From NCBI GenBank assembly GCA_016711825.1, contig JADJSG010000005.1, positions 62,001-126,000 of the forward strand: a stretch of DNA of 64,000 nucleotides, written 5' to 3'. Positions 45,302-53,622 of this stretch are shown piece after piece. The notes under the pieces were generated by a model. The model searched no databases, was not told the origin of the DNA, and saw only the letters and a list, made by a program, of their open reading frames with translations. Numbering within the stretch: the first letter of the stretch is position 1; every line of letters begins with the position of its first letter. The position numbers were made by a program, and so were the translations under genes. Source of the stretch: Bacteroidota bacterium. Lineage in GTDB: Bacteria; Bacteroidota; Bacteroidia; Chitinophagales; Chitinophagaceae.

Positions 45302-46604
45302 AAAAGCGGTTGCGTCAAGGTTCATTTTGCTTGGCCTCATATTACTTGTATTGGGTATGACCTTTGGGTTAATTGGCAGTTTCCAATACATTATTCCTGG
45401 GTTTGCAAAGCATATTTTATCTTTTGAACAAGTTAGACCTTTGCATGTGAGTTCTGTTGTATTTTGGATTATATCTGGAGCCATTGGGGCCATGTTTACA
45501 TATCTTCAAGAATATAACAACAAAGCCATATTTTCGACATTGCTTTTAAAAATTCAATTTTACCTTTTTCTTTCTACATTCACACTCATTTGTATTTCAT
45601 ATTTAATGTCCGTTTTTGGAGGTAGAGAATATTGGGAATTTCCTCCTATATTAGGAATTCCAATGCTCATTAGTTGGGTCTTGCTCATTATAAATTTTTT
45701 TAAATCATTACGAACTCTTCAACATCAACCTGTTTACATTTGGATGTGGTTAACAGGCGTTATCTTTTTTCTAATTACATTCTTAGAATCATACTTATGG
45801 CTTTCCCCTTTTTTCAGAAATTACATTATTAAAGATATTACTATTCAATGGAAGTCATATGGATCGATGGTTGGTTCGTGGAATATGTTGATTTATGGAA
45901 GCAGCTTATTTTGTCTTGAGAAAATAAGCGGAAACAAAAAATACGGTCATTCCAAAATAGCTTTTCTATTGTATTTCACAGGTCTGTTTAATTTAATGTT
46001 TAATTGGGGACATCATATTTATACTTTGCCCACGCATCATTATGTAAAGCATATTAGTTATTTTGTTAGCATGACAGAACTTTTTATTATAGGAAGAATT
46101 ATCTACTTATGGAAATCATCGCTCACAGAAGCACAAAAATATTTTCATATTTTATCCTACCGATTTATCGTAGCTGCTGATATATGGGTATTTTTAACTT
46201 TATTGCTTGCAATTCTGATGTCGATACCAGGCATCAATGTGTACACACATGGAACACATATTACGGTTGCACATACTATGGGTGCTACTATTGGTATCAA
46301 TACATTTCTATTATTGGCATTTGGCTTTGACATCCTTTACAAGGGGAAACATCATCAGCAATATGCTCGTTTACCATTTTGGATTCTCAATGGCTCCTTG
46401 TTCATATTTTGGATTTCCCTTATTATTGCTGGCATACTCAAAGCACGTTGGCAAATGGATACACATCAAATTCCATTTAGTTCGATGATGATTCAACTTA
46501 GACCTTTCTTTATATTATTTACCATCTCAGGCACTGCCTTGTTAATATCTATTTCCTATTTTGTATACCTGATCATGCGAAATTATTTATCAAATAAAAA
46601 ATAG
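45279..46604 (+). CDS. divergent NorB-like heme-copper oxidase superfamily subunit with altered metal ligands
   Basis: A 441-residue protein with 12 predicted helices that aligns along its length with the NorB at 34953-36293. Kept: His56 (RPLH), GREYWEFP, His245-His246, Glu267, THGT and His332. Changed: the first non-heme-metal His (187 in NorB) is Tyr194, the catalytic-site Glu191 and Glu195 are Val198 and Asn202, and the low-spin heme His329 is Met334. The alignment around these sites is gap-free and is anchored by the following IKITG/EKISG. NO reduction by the normal mechanism is doubtful. Sensor, another gas reaction, or a different metal are possible. It is not a CcoN: the WYGHNAV motif is missing. 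Confidence 0.78.
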   Translation: MEVLNKNKKAVASRFILLGLILLVLGMTFGLIGSFQYIIPGFAKHILSFEQVRPLHVSSVVFWIISGAIGAMFTYLQEYNNKAIFSTLLLKIQFYLFLSTFTLICISYLMSVFGGREYWEFPPILGIPMLISWVLLIINFFKSLRTLQHQPVYIWMWLTGVIFFLITFLESYLWLSPFFRNYIIKDITIQWKSYGSMVGSWNMLIYGSSLFCLEKISGNKKYGHSKIAFLLYFTGLFNLMFNWGHHIYTLPTHHYVKHISYFVSMTELFIIGRIIYLWKSSLTEAQKYFHILSYRFIVAADIWVFLTLLLAILMSIPGINVYTHGTHITVAHTMGATIGINTFLLLAFGFDILYKGKHHQQYARLPFWILNGSLFIFWISLIIAGILKARWQMDTHQIPFSSMMIQLRPFFILFTISGTALLISISYFVYLIMRNYLSNKK

Positions 46605-46649
46605 CCTATCTTTAATTTTTTAAAACCCAACTACTAATAAAATAGATAT

Positions 46650-47090
46650 ATGTTTTCAAAAGCAACAGAATACGCTATTCGTGCGACCATTTACATAGCA
46701 CAGAAAGGAAATATAGATAATAAAATAGGAATCAATGAAATTTCAACTTCTATAGATTCTCCACAACATTTTACAGCTAAAATTTTACAAATTCTATCGA
46801 AAAAAAATCAAATTATTTCTTCTACACGTGGCCCTAATGGAGGCTTTTATATGAGCAGCAAAGCCTTGAAACTACCTGTAAGGGCTATACTAAAAGCGAT
46901 GAATGAAGACACTGTATTAGAAAAATGTGTAATCGGACTCAATAAATGCTCAGAAATAAAACCTTGTCCGCTACACAAGCAGTATAAATTAATTAAGTTG
47001 CAATTGATTCAATTATTTGAGAACAAAAGTATTGAGGAATTAGCCGAAGAAATGAAGGATGGAAAATTATATATTACAAATAAAAAATAA
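46650..47090 (+). CDS. Rrf2-family regulator, NsrR/IscR-like
   Basis: A 146-residue Rrf2 protein. The winged helix contains SKATEYAIRATIYIAQKG and TRGPNGGFYMSS, both typical. Three cysteines (93, 100, 106; spacing 6 and 5) stand where NsrR and IscR bind a Fe-S cluster. Given its position directly after the second norB-like gene, a NO-sensing repressor of the island is likely, though IscR-like sensing is not excluded. It probably shares the transcript of the norC/norB-like pair (45 bp gap). Confidence 0.82.
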   Translation: MFSKATEYAIRATIYIAQKGNIDNKIGINEISTSIDSPQHFTAKILQILSKKNQIISSTRGPNGGFYMSSKALKLPVRAILKAMNEDTVLEKCVIGLNKCSEIKPCPLHKQYKLIKLQLIQLFENKSIEELAEEMKDGKLYITNKK

Positions 47091-47102
47091 ATATATCAAT
47101 AC

Positions 47103-47720
47103 CTACTCCCTAATCAACTCCCTTATCTCCTTCACCATCTCAGCAGGCTCTTGAGCCAATCCATTTTGTTGAAAGATTATATTTCCCTTTTTGTCAATTA
47201 AATGGATTACATTAGAATGATCGAAACCCCCACCAGCTAAAGGTTTTATTCTTACATTGAGCACATTGGCAATTTCCATGGTCGCATTCTCATCTGATGA
47301 AATGCAAATCCAATCGTCATTTAATTGATACTCTTTAGAAAATTCGATAAAACGTTCTGGAGTATCGCGCAAAGGGTCCATACTAATCAGCAAGAATTGG
47401 ATGTTTTTTAACTCTTCTGGTGTAAACGATTTTTCGATACGTTGAATGTCAGCCACTATACGAGGACAAGCCGATTCGCAATGCGTAAATACCATGGCTG
47501 CCACCGTAATTTTATTAGATAAATTACCCAAGGACATACTGTCTTTATTCTGTTTCACCCATCTACTTTCCAGGTTATGAATAGATTCATTGAAAAGTAC
47601 AGATTTTGAAATATCCTCTGTGTTACTTTTATCTTTTTTACAACAATCCTTCTCTTCCTTTTCTTTACATGAAAACAGAAGTAGCGTTGAAAAGCTAAGC
47701 GTTAATATTATTTTTTTCAT
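47103..47720 (-). CDS. SCO1/SenC-family copper chaperone lipoprotein
   Basis: A 205-residue lipoprotein (TLLLFSCKEK) with a thioredoxin fold. The copper motif is FTHCESACP (CxxxC) with the third ligand His in FDHSNVIHLID. Sco proteins deliver copper to oxidases or, here, perhaps to NirK. A Cys/Lys-rich stretch after the anchor (KEKEEKDCCKKDK) may also bind metal. It is the last gene of the nirK operon on the minus strand, convergent with the Rrf2 gene. Confidence 0.88.
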   Translation of the reverse strand: MKKIILTLSFSTLLLFSCKEKEEKDCCKKDKSNTEDISKSVLFNESIHNLESRWVKQNKDSMSLGNLSNKITVAAMVFTHCESACPRIVADIQRIEKSFTPEELKNIQFLLISMDPLRDTPERFIEFSKEYQLNDDWICISSDENATMEIANVLNVRIKPLAGGGFDHSNVIHLIDKKGNIIFQQNGLAQEPAEMVKEIRELIRE

Positions 47721-47734
47721 TTTTATATATTTAT

Positions 47735-48211
47735 TTAAAACCCTTTCACTGATATAAGCATTATTATAAAAATAGCTGCAACAACTACAAGCCCTATGCG
47801 TGGAATAAATTCAATGCCTTTATATCCTACCAATAATTCATCTTTATCTGGCAACCGGCTTCGTAGAATTTCCTCTACTTTATCTTCTACAAAAAAATGA
47901 AAAATTGTAATAATAAAACCAATACTTCCTGCAATGAGTATTAGCGTACCGCGAGTACTTTCAATCATATCGAAAACATTAAACTTAGTTTGCATCCACA
48001 ATAAAACTCCACCAGTAACAAATGTAAAGAAAGCACTGATTGAAATGAGCCTCTTTACACTTTTAAATATTGGTTTCAACATATCTACGTCAACTTGTGA
48101 TAATTTATTTTTTACAGAGGGCATCAATCCAAAATTCATGACTACTACCATGCCAAGCCAAATGGACGCTGAAAGTAAATGTATATTTCGTATAATTATA
48201 AAAAAACTCAT
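47735..48211 (-). CDS. CopD-like four-helix membrane protein
   Basis: A 158-residue protein with four hydrophobic segments. The start IIRNIHLLSASIWLGMVVVM, with His and Trp in helix 1, resembles CopD/PcoD domains that carry copper across the membrane. The remaining loops lack clear motifs. The setting between nirV-like and Sco genes fits a copper-supply role for NirK. Confidence 0.55.
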   Translation of the reverse strand: MSFFIIIRNIHLLSASIWLGMVVVMNFGLMPSVKNKLSQVDVDMLKPIFKSVKRLISISAFFTFVTGGVLLWMQTKFNVFDMIESTRGTLILIAGSIGFIITIFHFFVEDKVEEILRSRLPDKDELLVGYKGIEFIPRIGLVVVAAIFIIMLISVKGF

Positions 48212-48213
48212 GA

Positions 48214-48978
48214 TTATAGTTTACTTTTTACACATCTAAATCCCAAATTAGGAACACCGTATTTGGCCTTCACACTCGAACGGGATGCAAAGCGCATAAA
48301 GGATGCATAATTATTGATATCCTTTGACGCAAACGAACCACCTCCACAAAAAAACGTATTATCTAATCCGCTATTCCCTCTAGACTCACCTGTGGTTAAG
48401 GCGCTATTGAAATCAAACGTCCATTCCCAAACCAAACCATGCAAATCCCAAACACCATAATAGTTTTTGAAGGTGGAACCTACATTCGGCAATACTTTTG
48501 GACTTGTTTTTGATACCCAATTTAATATCCATTGATTAAATTTTAAATCTTTCGTTGCATCAGGTTTTGTTTCACTAGCTCTTCCTGCTAATTCCCATTC
48601 GGCAACTGTAGGCAATCGCTTGCCTTGACATTCGCAATACTTCTTAGCTGCAAACCATGAAATATTGACTACAGGACTTAACGCCAAATTCACTGCAAAA
48701 GATGTATCTGAATTCCATTGATGCAAATAATTGGTATCGGCATAAATCGGTTTAATTTTAGATTTTCGCCAAGATGAATTTTGAAGTATAAACTTTTTAT
48801 AATCAGCATTTGTAACAGGATATACATCCATCAAAAAAGGCTTCACCTCTGTTTTTTGACTATCCAACGAATATAAAGGAAGGAAGACTCCCCCCTTTAT
48901 ATTGACCATGCTAGATTGACCTTGACTAATGACTAACCTGGAGTTGAATAAGAATAATATGATGAAAATAGTTCGCAT
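48214..48978 (-). CDS. nirV: NirV-like protein of the formylglycine-generating enzyme (SUMF1) fold
   Basis: A 254-residue protein with a signal peptide (MRTIFIILFLFNSRLVISQG) and the FGE-sulfatase fold pattern: FLMDVYPVTNADYKKFI, GKRLPTVAEWELAGRA, GLVWEWT, GGGSFAS and LGFRCVKS. NirV proteins of this fold accompany copper nitrite reductase genes and have no proven activity. Start and length fit. It begins 2 bp after the nirK stop, so coupling to nirK is likely. Confidence 0.82.
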   Translation of the reverse strand: MRTIFIILFLFNSRLVISQGQSSMVNIKGGVFLPLYSLDSQKTEVKPFLMDVYPVTNADYKKFILQNSSWRKSKIKPIYADTNYLHQWNSDTSFAVNLALSPVVNISWFAAKKYCECQGKRLPTVAEWELAGRASETKPDATKDLKFNQWILNWVSKTSPKVLPNVGSTFKNYYGVWDLHGLVWEWTFDFNSALTTGESRGNSGLDNTFFCGGGSFASKDINNYASFMRFASRSSVKAKYGVPNLGFRCVKSKL

Positions 48979-48980
48979 TT

Positions 48981-50416
48981 TTATTTTCTTTGTTTCGCTA
49001 CATCTGTTGCTGATACTTCACCACCTTTGTTTCCAAAGCTATTTAATACATATGTAGCTACAGAGGCTATTTGCGCTTCGCTTAATGTCTGCTTTGGCAT
49101 TACACCGTCAAAATCTTTTCCATTCACTTTAATTTTTCCTGATAGTCCATGAAGAATGGTTCTGGTGATAAGCGACGGATTTGAAGCAAAATAATCTGAG
49201 CCTGCTAAAGGAGGAAATGCTTTCTCTATTCCTTTCCCATCTGCTTGATGACAAGCTTGACATGATCCTGCATAAATAGCTTTCCCTTGCGTCATTTTTT
49301 CTTCTTTTGTCAAAGGTTTGGATGCTATGGTAGGTTCATCCGGCATTGTTTGTCCAGCACCTTCTGATTGGTAGATACGATCGTCTTGCTGTCCGGAATA
49401 AATGAATTTAATCTCTTCTCCTTCCACTTTTAACATTCCCAATGAACCTTTATTGAATGTTCTAAAGATTGAATGATCGACCAATATTAATGTAGCAGGT
49501 ACATCGCATTTAAATTCTGTAATAGCAGAACCTCCTGCAGGTACCAATGTTGTTTGCACATTATGATTAAGTGTGGTACCACCTTCTGGGTACACATTAT
49601 CAAATATTTCACCAATTACATGAAAACTTGAAACTAAATTAGGCCCCCGTTTCCGACAAATAAACGAACTGTTTCTCCTACCTTTGCTTTCAATGCATTG
49701 TCACCCGTTAGAGCTCCAACTTTGCCATTAAATACTACATAATCTGGTTGTTCCTTCAAGGCCTTATCCATATTGAACTGTTGTAACCCAGCTTCCCCAT
49801 AATTCCCTTTTGTATAGAAATCACCTTGACAAACATAAAATTCCTTATCCACTTTTGGCAAACCTTCTTTTGGCTCTACCAATATCAAGCCATACATTCC
49901 ATTCCCAATATGCATACCTACCGGTGCAGTAGCACAATGGTAAATATACAAACCTGAATTTAATGCAGTAAATGAAAATTTGGTTTCATGTCCGGGCGCT
50001 GTAAATGTAGCAGCGGCACCACCTCCTTGTCCTGACACTGCATGTAAATCAATATTATGTGGTAGTTTGCTAGAAGGATTATTTTTTAAATGGAATTCTA
50101 CAAAATCTCCTTCCCGAACTCTAATAAATTTACCTGGAACATTTCCTCCAAAAGTCCAGAAATTATACCTCACACCATCCATCATTTCCATTTCTTTTTC
50201 TATCACTTCAAGATTTACAATTACCTTAGTTGCATGCTTACGAGTAATTGGTGGTGGTACATTGGGTGCATCGGTTAATATTGCTATTTCTTCTCCTTCT
50301 ATTTTTTCAATGCTTGTTGATGATTTTTTACTTTTGCCAGTGTTACTATTGCAGCTACTAATAAAAAGCCCTGTGATTAGAATTAAGGCAACTAATTTGA
50401 ATGGTTTTGTGTTCAT
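48981..50416 (-). CDS. nirK: copper nitrite reductase NirK fused to cytochrome c (frameshifted by one base)
   Basis: Two adjacent frames (50416-49634 and 49595-48981) together make a 478-residue protein when one G is added to the G5 run at 49648-49644, restoring GNGGPNLVSSFHVIGEIFD. The lipoprotein signal ends in ISSCNS. Type 1 copper ligands are His120, Cys161, His169 and Met174. Type 2 ligands are His125, His160 and the His in LVDHSIFRTF. Asp123 and the FHVIG His form the catalytic pair. A C-terminal cytochrome c domain has CQACH. It reduces nitrite to NO in the periplasm. The break is most likely a sequencing error, because gapA shows the same fault. Confidence 0.88.
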
Positions 50417-50448
50417 GATTTTTAATTTATCTTGTTTATATTGGTGTG

Positions 50449-51735
50449 CTATTTTTTGTATTCATTATATAATAATGTAGGAGAAACTTTCAACATGAGA
50501 TAAGCCCATGTATTGAAATCATTGGCATTACCGCCTTTTAAATATTCCATATTGTGAGTGGCAAATAGTAATGAATAGCCAATTTGTAAATGAAAAATAG
50601 GAGAAGGATTATAGTCAATTAACAAATCAGTTTCTGCGCCTAGGGGCCTTTTTATATTGTTGATACCCAAATTATTTTCATTTGCTAATGAGAAATAATG
50701 AATATCTAGTGAAGTAGCTACTTTTTTGGTTGCAGTATATTTAATACGAGTATACAAGTCTATTAAACCTCGTTGTTTACTATCAGTAGGGATATTTAGA
50801 AAATAATCCATATAACCATAAAATTTATGATTCGTTGCATAAAGCGTATTGAAATTATTGCTTTTGGAACCTATATTAGTTCCATCACTATTACCAGATA
50901 GATAGTCACCACCAAGTCCAAGCGAAATCGTTTCAATTCTTTTTTCTAAATAGGTATTCACCATAAATGCACATACATTCAAATTCGCTTCGGTTTTGCC
51001 ACCTTGAAAATAAGTTCCCAAAGTGGTTTTCCATCCATTGAAACTATAATTATATAAGGGGCCTATTGTGTATGTTGCCTTTAATGCATTGGATCCTGTC
51101 TTGGAAGCGTTCAGGCCATTTACAATTGCCATTCCAGAGAGCGAATGCCCCTTTTCAAATTCTTTTCTTAGATAAGTAAATCCTAAAGTTTTATAATTTT
51201 TTAAGGCATAAGATGTTCCAAAAACGGGTTCCCCTACTTGATTAAAGGCAGCACCCAAATGCCATTTGAATTTAATTTCATCATTGGTATATTTCAACAA
51301 TAAGGCATCATGTGAGATGGTAAGATTTGCCCAATCAAGATTTCCCAATAAACGATGGTCATCATAAGCAAATTCCTGACGACCCATTTTTAAAGAAAAG
51401 CCTTGTGTAAAATTTAATTCCATCCACAATTCATTTACTTGTACACCTGCTAAATCCTTTTTTTGCTCTTCATCTCCCCAAGTTCTTGCGTCTTGTATTG
51501 ATGTGTAAAATTGAACATTATCTTTTTTATGATCAAATACAAGTCTTGCACGTTGACCAACAAAAAATGCCGGTTTCGAAGAATCTGTCTGTAACGTTCT
51601 ATATCCGTTTCTTAACTCTGTTCGTACTCTGTATTGACCTGAAAGTTTAAAATAATTTGCTTGCGCTTGACCCTGGCTTTTAGCAAAGGCAACTAACATC
51701 AATAGTATTATTCCCTTTAATTGAATCTTTTTCAT
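50449..51735 (-). CDS. outer-membrane beta-barrel porin of the alginate-export family type
   Basis: A 428-residue protein with a signal peptide (GIILLMLVAFAKSQGQAQA). Alternating strands and the early block YRVRTELRNGY, then RLVFDHKKDNVQFYTSIQDA, NELWMELNF and LKMGRQEFAYDDHRLLG, are typical of the alginate-export porin-like family. It probably forms a channel for small anions such as nitrite, judged from its place as first gene of the nirK operon, though the substrate is not shown. Confidence 0.78.
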   Translation of the reverse strand: MKKIQLKGIILLMLVAFAKSQGQAQANYFKLSGQYRVRTELRNGYRTLQTDSSKPAFFVGQRARLVFDHKKDNVQFYTSIQDARTWGDEEQKKDLAGVQVNELWMELNFTQGFSLKMGRQEFAYDDHRLLGNLDWANLTISHDALLLKYTNDEIKFKWHLGAAFNQVGEPVFGTSYALKNYKTLGFTYLRKEFEKGHSLSGMAIVNGLNASKTGSNALKATYTIGPLYNYSFNGWKTTLGTYFQGGKTEANLNVCAFMVNTYLEKRIETISLGLGGDYLSGNSDGTNIGSKSNNFNTLYATNHKFYGYMDYFLNIPTDSKQRGLIDLYTRIKYTATKKVATSLDIHYFSLANENNLGINNIKRPLGAETDLLIDYNPSPIFHLQIGYSLLFATHNMEYLKGGNANDFNTWAYLMLKVSPTLLYNEYKK

Positions 51736-52238
51736 GTTATTTAATTTTTACACCTTATCACCATCAAAAACAATTCTTCATTAGCAATCTTTCTGGCTTT
51801 GCAAAACTCGAAACCAATTTTGAGAATAATAAATCATTGATTTTTTCCTTGTGTACGCTTTTCTTTGAAAACATTATCTAACAATTGTTGACACAAAGGT
51901 ATAAGGCAGAATAATAATATAAAAGACATAATTATCTTTTATTATGTAAAATGATTTAAATCATAAATCACAAAAAAAAACAATCAAAATAGTTGCTTAA
52001 ATCAGGTTTCTGTAGCATAAAAAAAAATACTTGTAAATGATTGTTAGTTGTGATTCTATAGGCCAACATTCCATATACAATGATTGATACATTCAATTCT
52101 GCATTAGCTAAAGTACATTCAACTTTAAATCACAAGCGTTTAAAACCACAAACTCAACAATAATTATTTAAGCATTCTCTTGGGAATAACTACTATTTTA
52201 AAAAATAAAAATGCCGCGTACTTTCGTCAAAAAAAGCA
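51736..52238. other. 503-bp AT-rich upstream region of the nirK operon
   Basis: It carries a variant of the shared island motif (ATCTTTTATTATGTAAAATG at about 51929-51948). Nothing else is recognised. Confidence 0.4.
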
Positions 52239-52349
52239 ATGTCAACAAATTTCGGCAAAACCTGGTGGGGGCAACAATTTTTGAACTCTCTTTCAAATAT
52301 TGATTATAGTAATCGTTTACCAAGAGGTAGTGGAATTCCAAATAAAAAG
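52239..52349 (+). pseudogene. 5' fragment of a SWIM zinc-finger family gene, cut by the IS3 element
   Basis: From ATG 52239 the frame reads MSTNFGKTWWGQQFLNSLSN followed by IDYSNRLPRGSG, the conserved N-terminus of SWIM zinc-finger proteins. After about 37 codons it runs into the insertion sequence. The remainder of the gene is not found on the other side of the element, so more than a simple insertion happened. Confidence 0.7.
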
Positions 52350-52370
52350 TGGACAAAAAATATTAGTCAT

Positions 52371-53252
52371 TTAAGCTACATTTTTTAAAAGGTTATTAAA
52401 TATTTTTTGATATTCTAAAATGGTCAAGTTGTCTAATTGTTGATGTCTTCTTTTGGTGTTATAAAATGTTTCAATATATTCAAAAATGGATAGTTCAGCT
52501 TCTTCGCGGGTTTGATATTTGTTATGATAAACTAATTCTGTTTTTATTGATTTAAAAAAGCTTTCTGCAACAGCATTATCCCAACAGTTTCCTTTCCTGC
52601 TCATGCTTCTAATAATGTTTTTATGAGTAGCTAATACATCCGTAAATTCTTTACAAGCATATTGAATACCTCTATCGGAGTGAAAAATTAGTGGTTGGTT
52701 GTTATTTATGGGCCTATTTAATTTTGCCATTTTAAATGCAGGTATAACTGTTTCGCTGGATTTCATAGTGTTGCTTAATGCCCATCCTATTACTTTTCTA
52801 TCAAACAAATCGAGTACCGTGGTTAAATATAGCCAGCCTTCTGAGGTTGCTATATAGGTTATGTCTGATACCCAAGCTACATTTTCTGTAGTGGTTTTAA
52901 AAGCTCTATTTAATCTATTGTCTACCACTGGATACTTATGAGATGAATCGGTGGTAACCTTATATTTTCTTTTCACAATACTTCGTAAATGAAGCTGTTG
53001 CATCAATTTTGCTACCAATACTTTGGATACAGCAATACCTTGCATGTTTAACTCTTTGGTTATTCGTGGACTTCCATATCTGCCCTTACTAGTTCGGTAT
53101 ATTTTTTCTATTTCTGTTTTTAACATCGTATTTCGTATATGTTGTTTAGTTGGTTTTTTATGCGTCCATTTGTAATAACTGCTTTTACTGACTCTAAACA
53201 CTTGACACATCTTCTCAACAGGATATAGGTGCTGATATTTTTGTATAAACAC
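52371..53252 (-). CDS. IS3-family transposase OrfB (DDE integrase domain)
   Basis: A 293-residue protein with an HTH_21 region (GRYGSPRITKEL) and the rve catalytic core. The DDE residues are in WVSDITYI, HSDRGIQY and AVAESFFK. It starts with GTG at 53252, but its frame is open upstream into the end of orfA in the -1 register. The active transposase is probably an OrfAB fusion made by -1 frameshifting, as in the family. It appears intact. Confidence 0.93.
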   Translation of the reverse strand: MFIQKYQHLYPVEKMCQVFRVSKSSYYKWTHKKPTKQHIRNTMLKTEIEKIYRTSKGRYGSPRITKELNMQGIAVSKVLVAKLMQQLHLRSIVKRKYKVTTDSSHKYPVVDNRLNRAFKTTTENVAWVSDITYIATSEGWLYLTTVLDLFDRKVIGWALSNTMKSSETVIPAFKMAKLNRPINNNQPLIFHSDRGIQYACKEFTDVLATHKNIIRSMSRKGNCWDNAVAESFFKSIKTELVYHNKYQTREEAELSIFEYIETFYNTKRRHQQLDNLTILEYQKIFNNLLKNVA

Positions 53253-53257
53253 ATATT

Positions 53258-53554
53258 TTACCTGTCGCTCTTGGAGAAGATGCCAAGAGCCTTTTTTAAT
53301 ATATCTCGTTCTAATTCTGCATCACGTAAAGCTTTTCTTAATGCTATATTCTCTAATTGCTCCTTACTTTTTGAATTAGAATGAATATAGTTTTCTGAAT
53401 ACTTACCAGCTTCATATTCTTTATTCCAGCGACTAATATTTTTAGAAGATATGCCCAATTCATCGGCGATCTCTTTCATACTACCTCGTTGTCTACTTAG
53501 TTCTACAGCCTTAATCTTATATTCTTTGCTGTACTTTCTTAATTGTTCTATCAT
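53258..53554 (-). CDS. IS3-family transposase OrfA (HTH_Tnp_1)
   Basis: A 98-residue protein: a helix-turn-helix (KEYKIKAVELSRQRGSMKE, LGISSKNISRWNKEY) and a C-terminal leucine-zipper-like helix (LRDAELERDILKKALGIFSK). It binds the IS ends. It ends with a stop just before the orfB start, consistent with -1 frameshifting into orfB. Confidence 0.9.
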   Translation of the reverse strand: MIEQLRKYSKEYKIKAVELSRQRGSMKEIADELGISSKNISRWNKEYEAGKYSENYIHSNSKSKEQLENIALRKALRDAELERDILKKALGIFSKSDR

Positions 53555-53622
53555 GATTTAAAGTTAATACTTAAATCTCTTAACTTTTTAGTCCACTCAA
53601 AGGTAGTAACTCCACTTTTTTA

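Larger units (their letters stand above)
52350..53595 (-). mobile_element. IS3-family insertion sequence
   Basis: About 1.25 kb with ends TGGAC...GTCCA, inside inverted repeats in which AGTGGACAAAAAATATTA on the left matches AGTGGACTAAAAAGTTA at the right end read inward. It contains orfA and orfB in the usual -1 frame relation. The flanking trinucleotides differ (AAG and CTC), so no target duplication is visible. Confidence 0.82.

Noticed and set aside
45279..46604. Second NorB-like protein called as a cbb3 oxidase subunit (CcoN)
   Set aside because: It aligns end to end with NorB, its partner is NorC-like, and the CcoN WYGHNAV motif and CcoO/CcoP neighbours are missing.
48981..50416. Programmed ribosomal frameshift in nirK
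   Set aside because: The shift lies in a plain G run without a slippery heptamer or downstream structure that I can see, and similar single-base losses occur in gapA and others.
30341..51735. Complete denitrification pathway including nitrous oxide reductase
   Set aside because: No nosZ, nosD or nitrate reductase gene is present in the window; only nitrite and NO reduction are supported.
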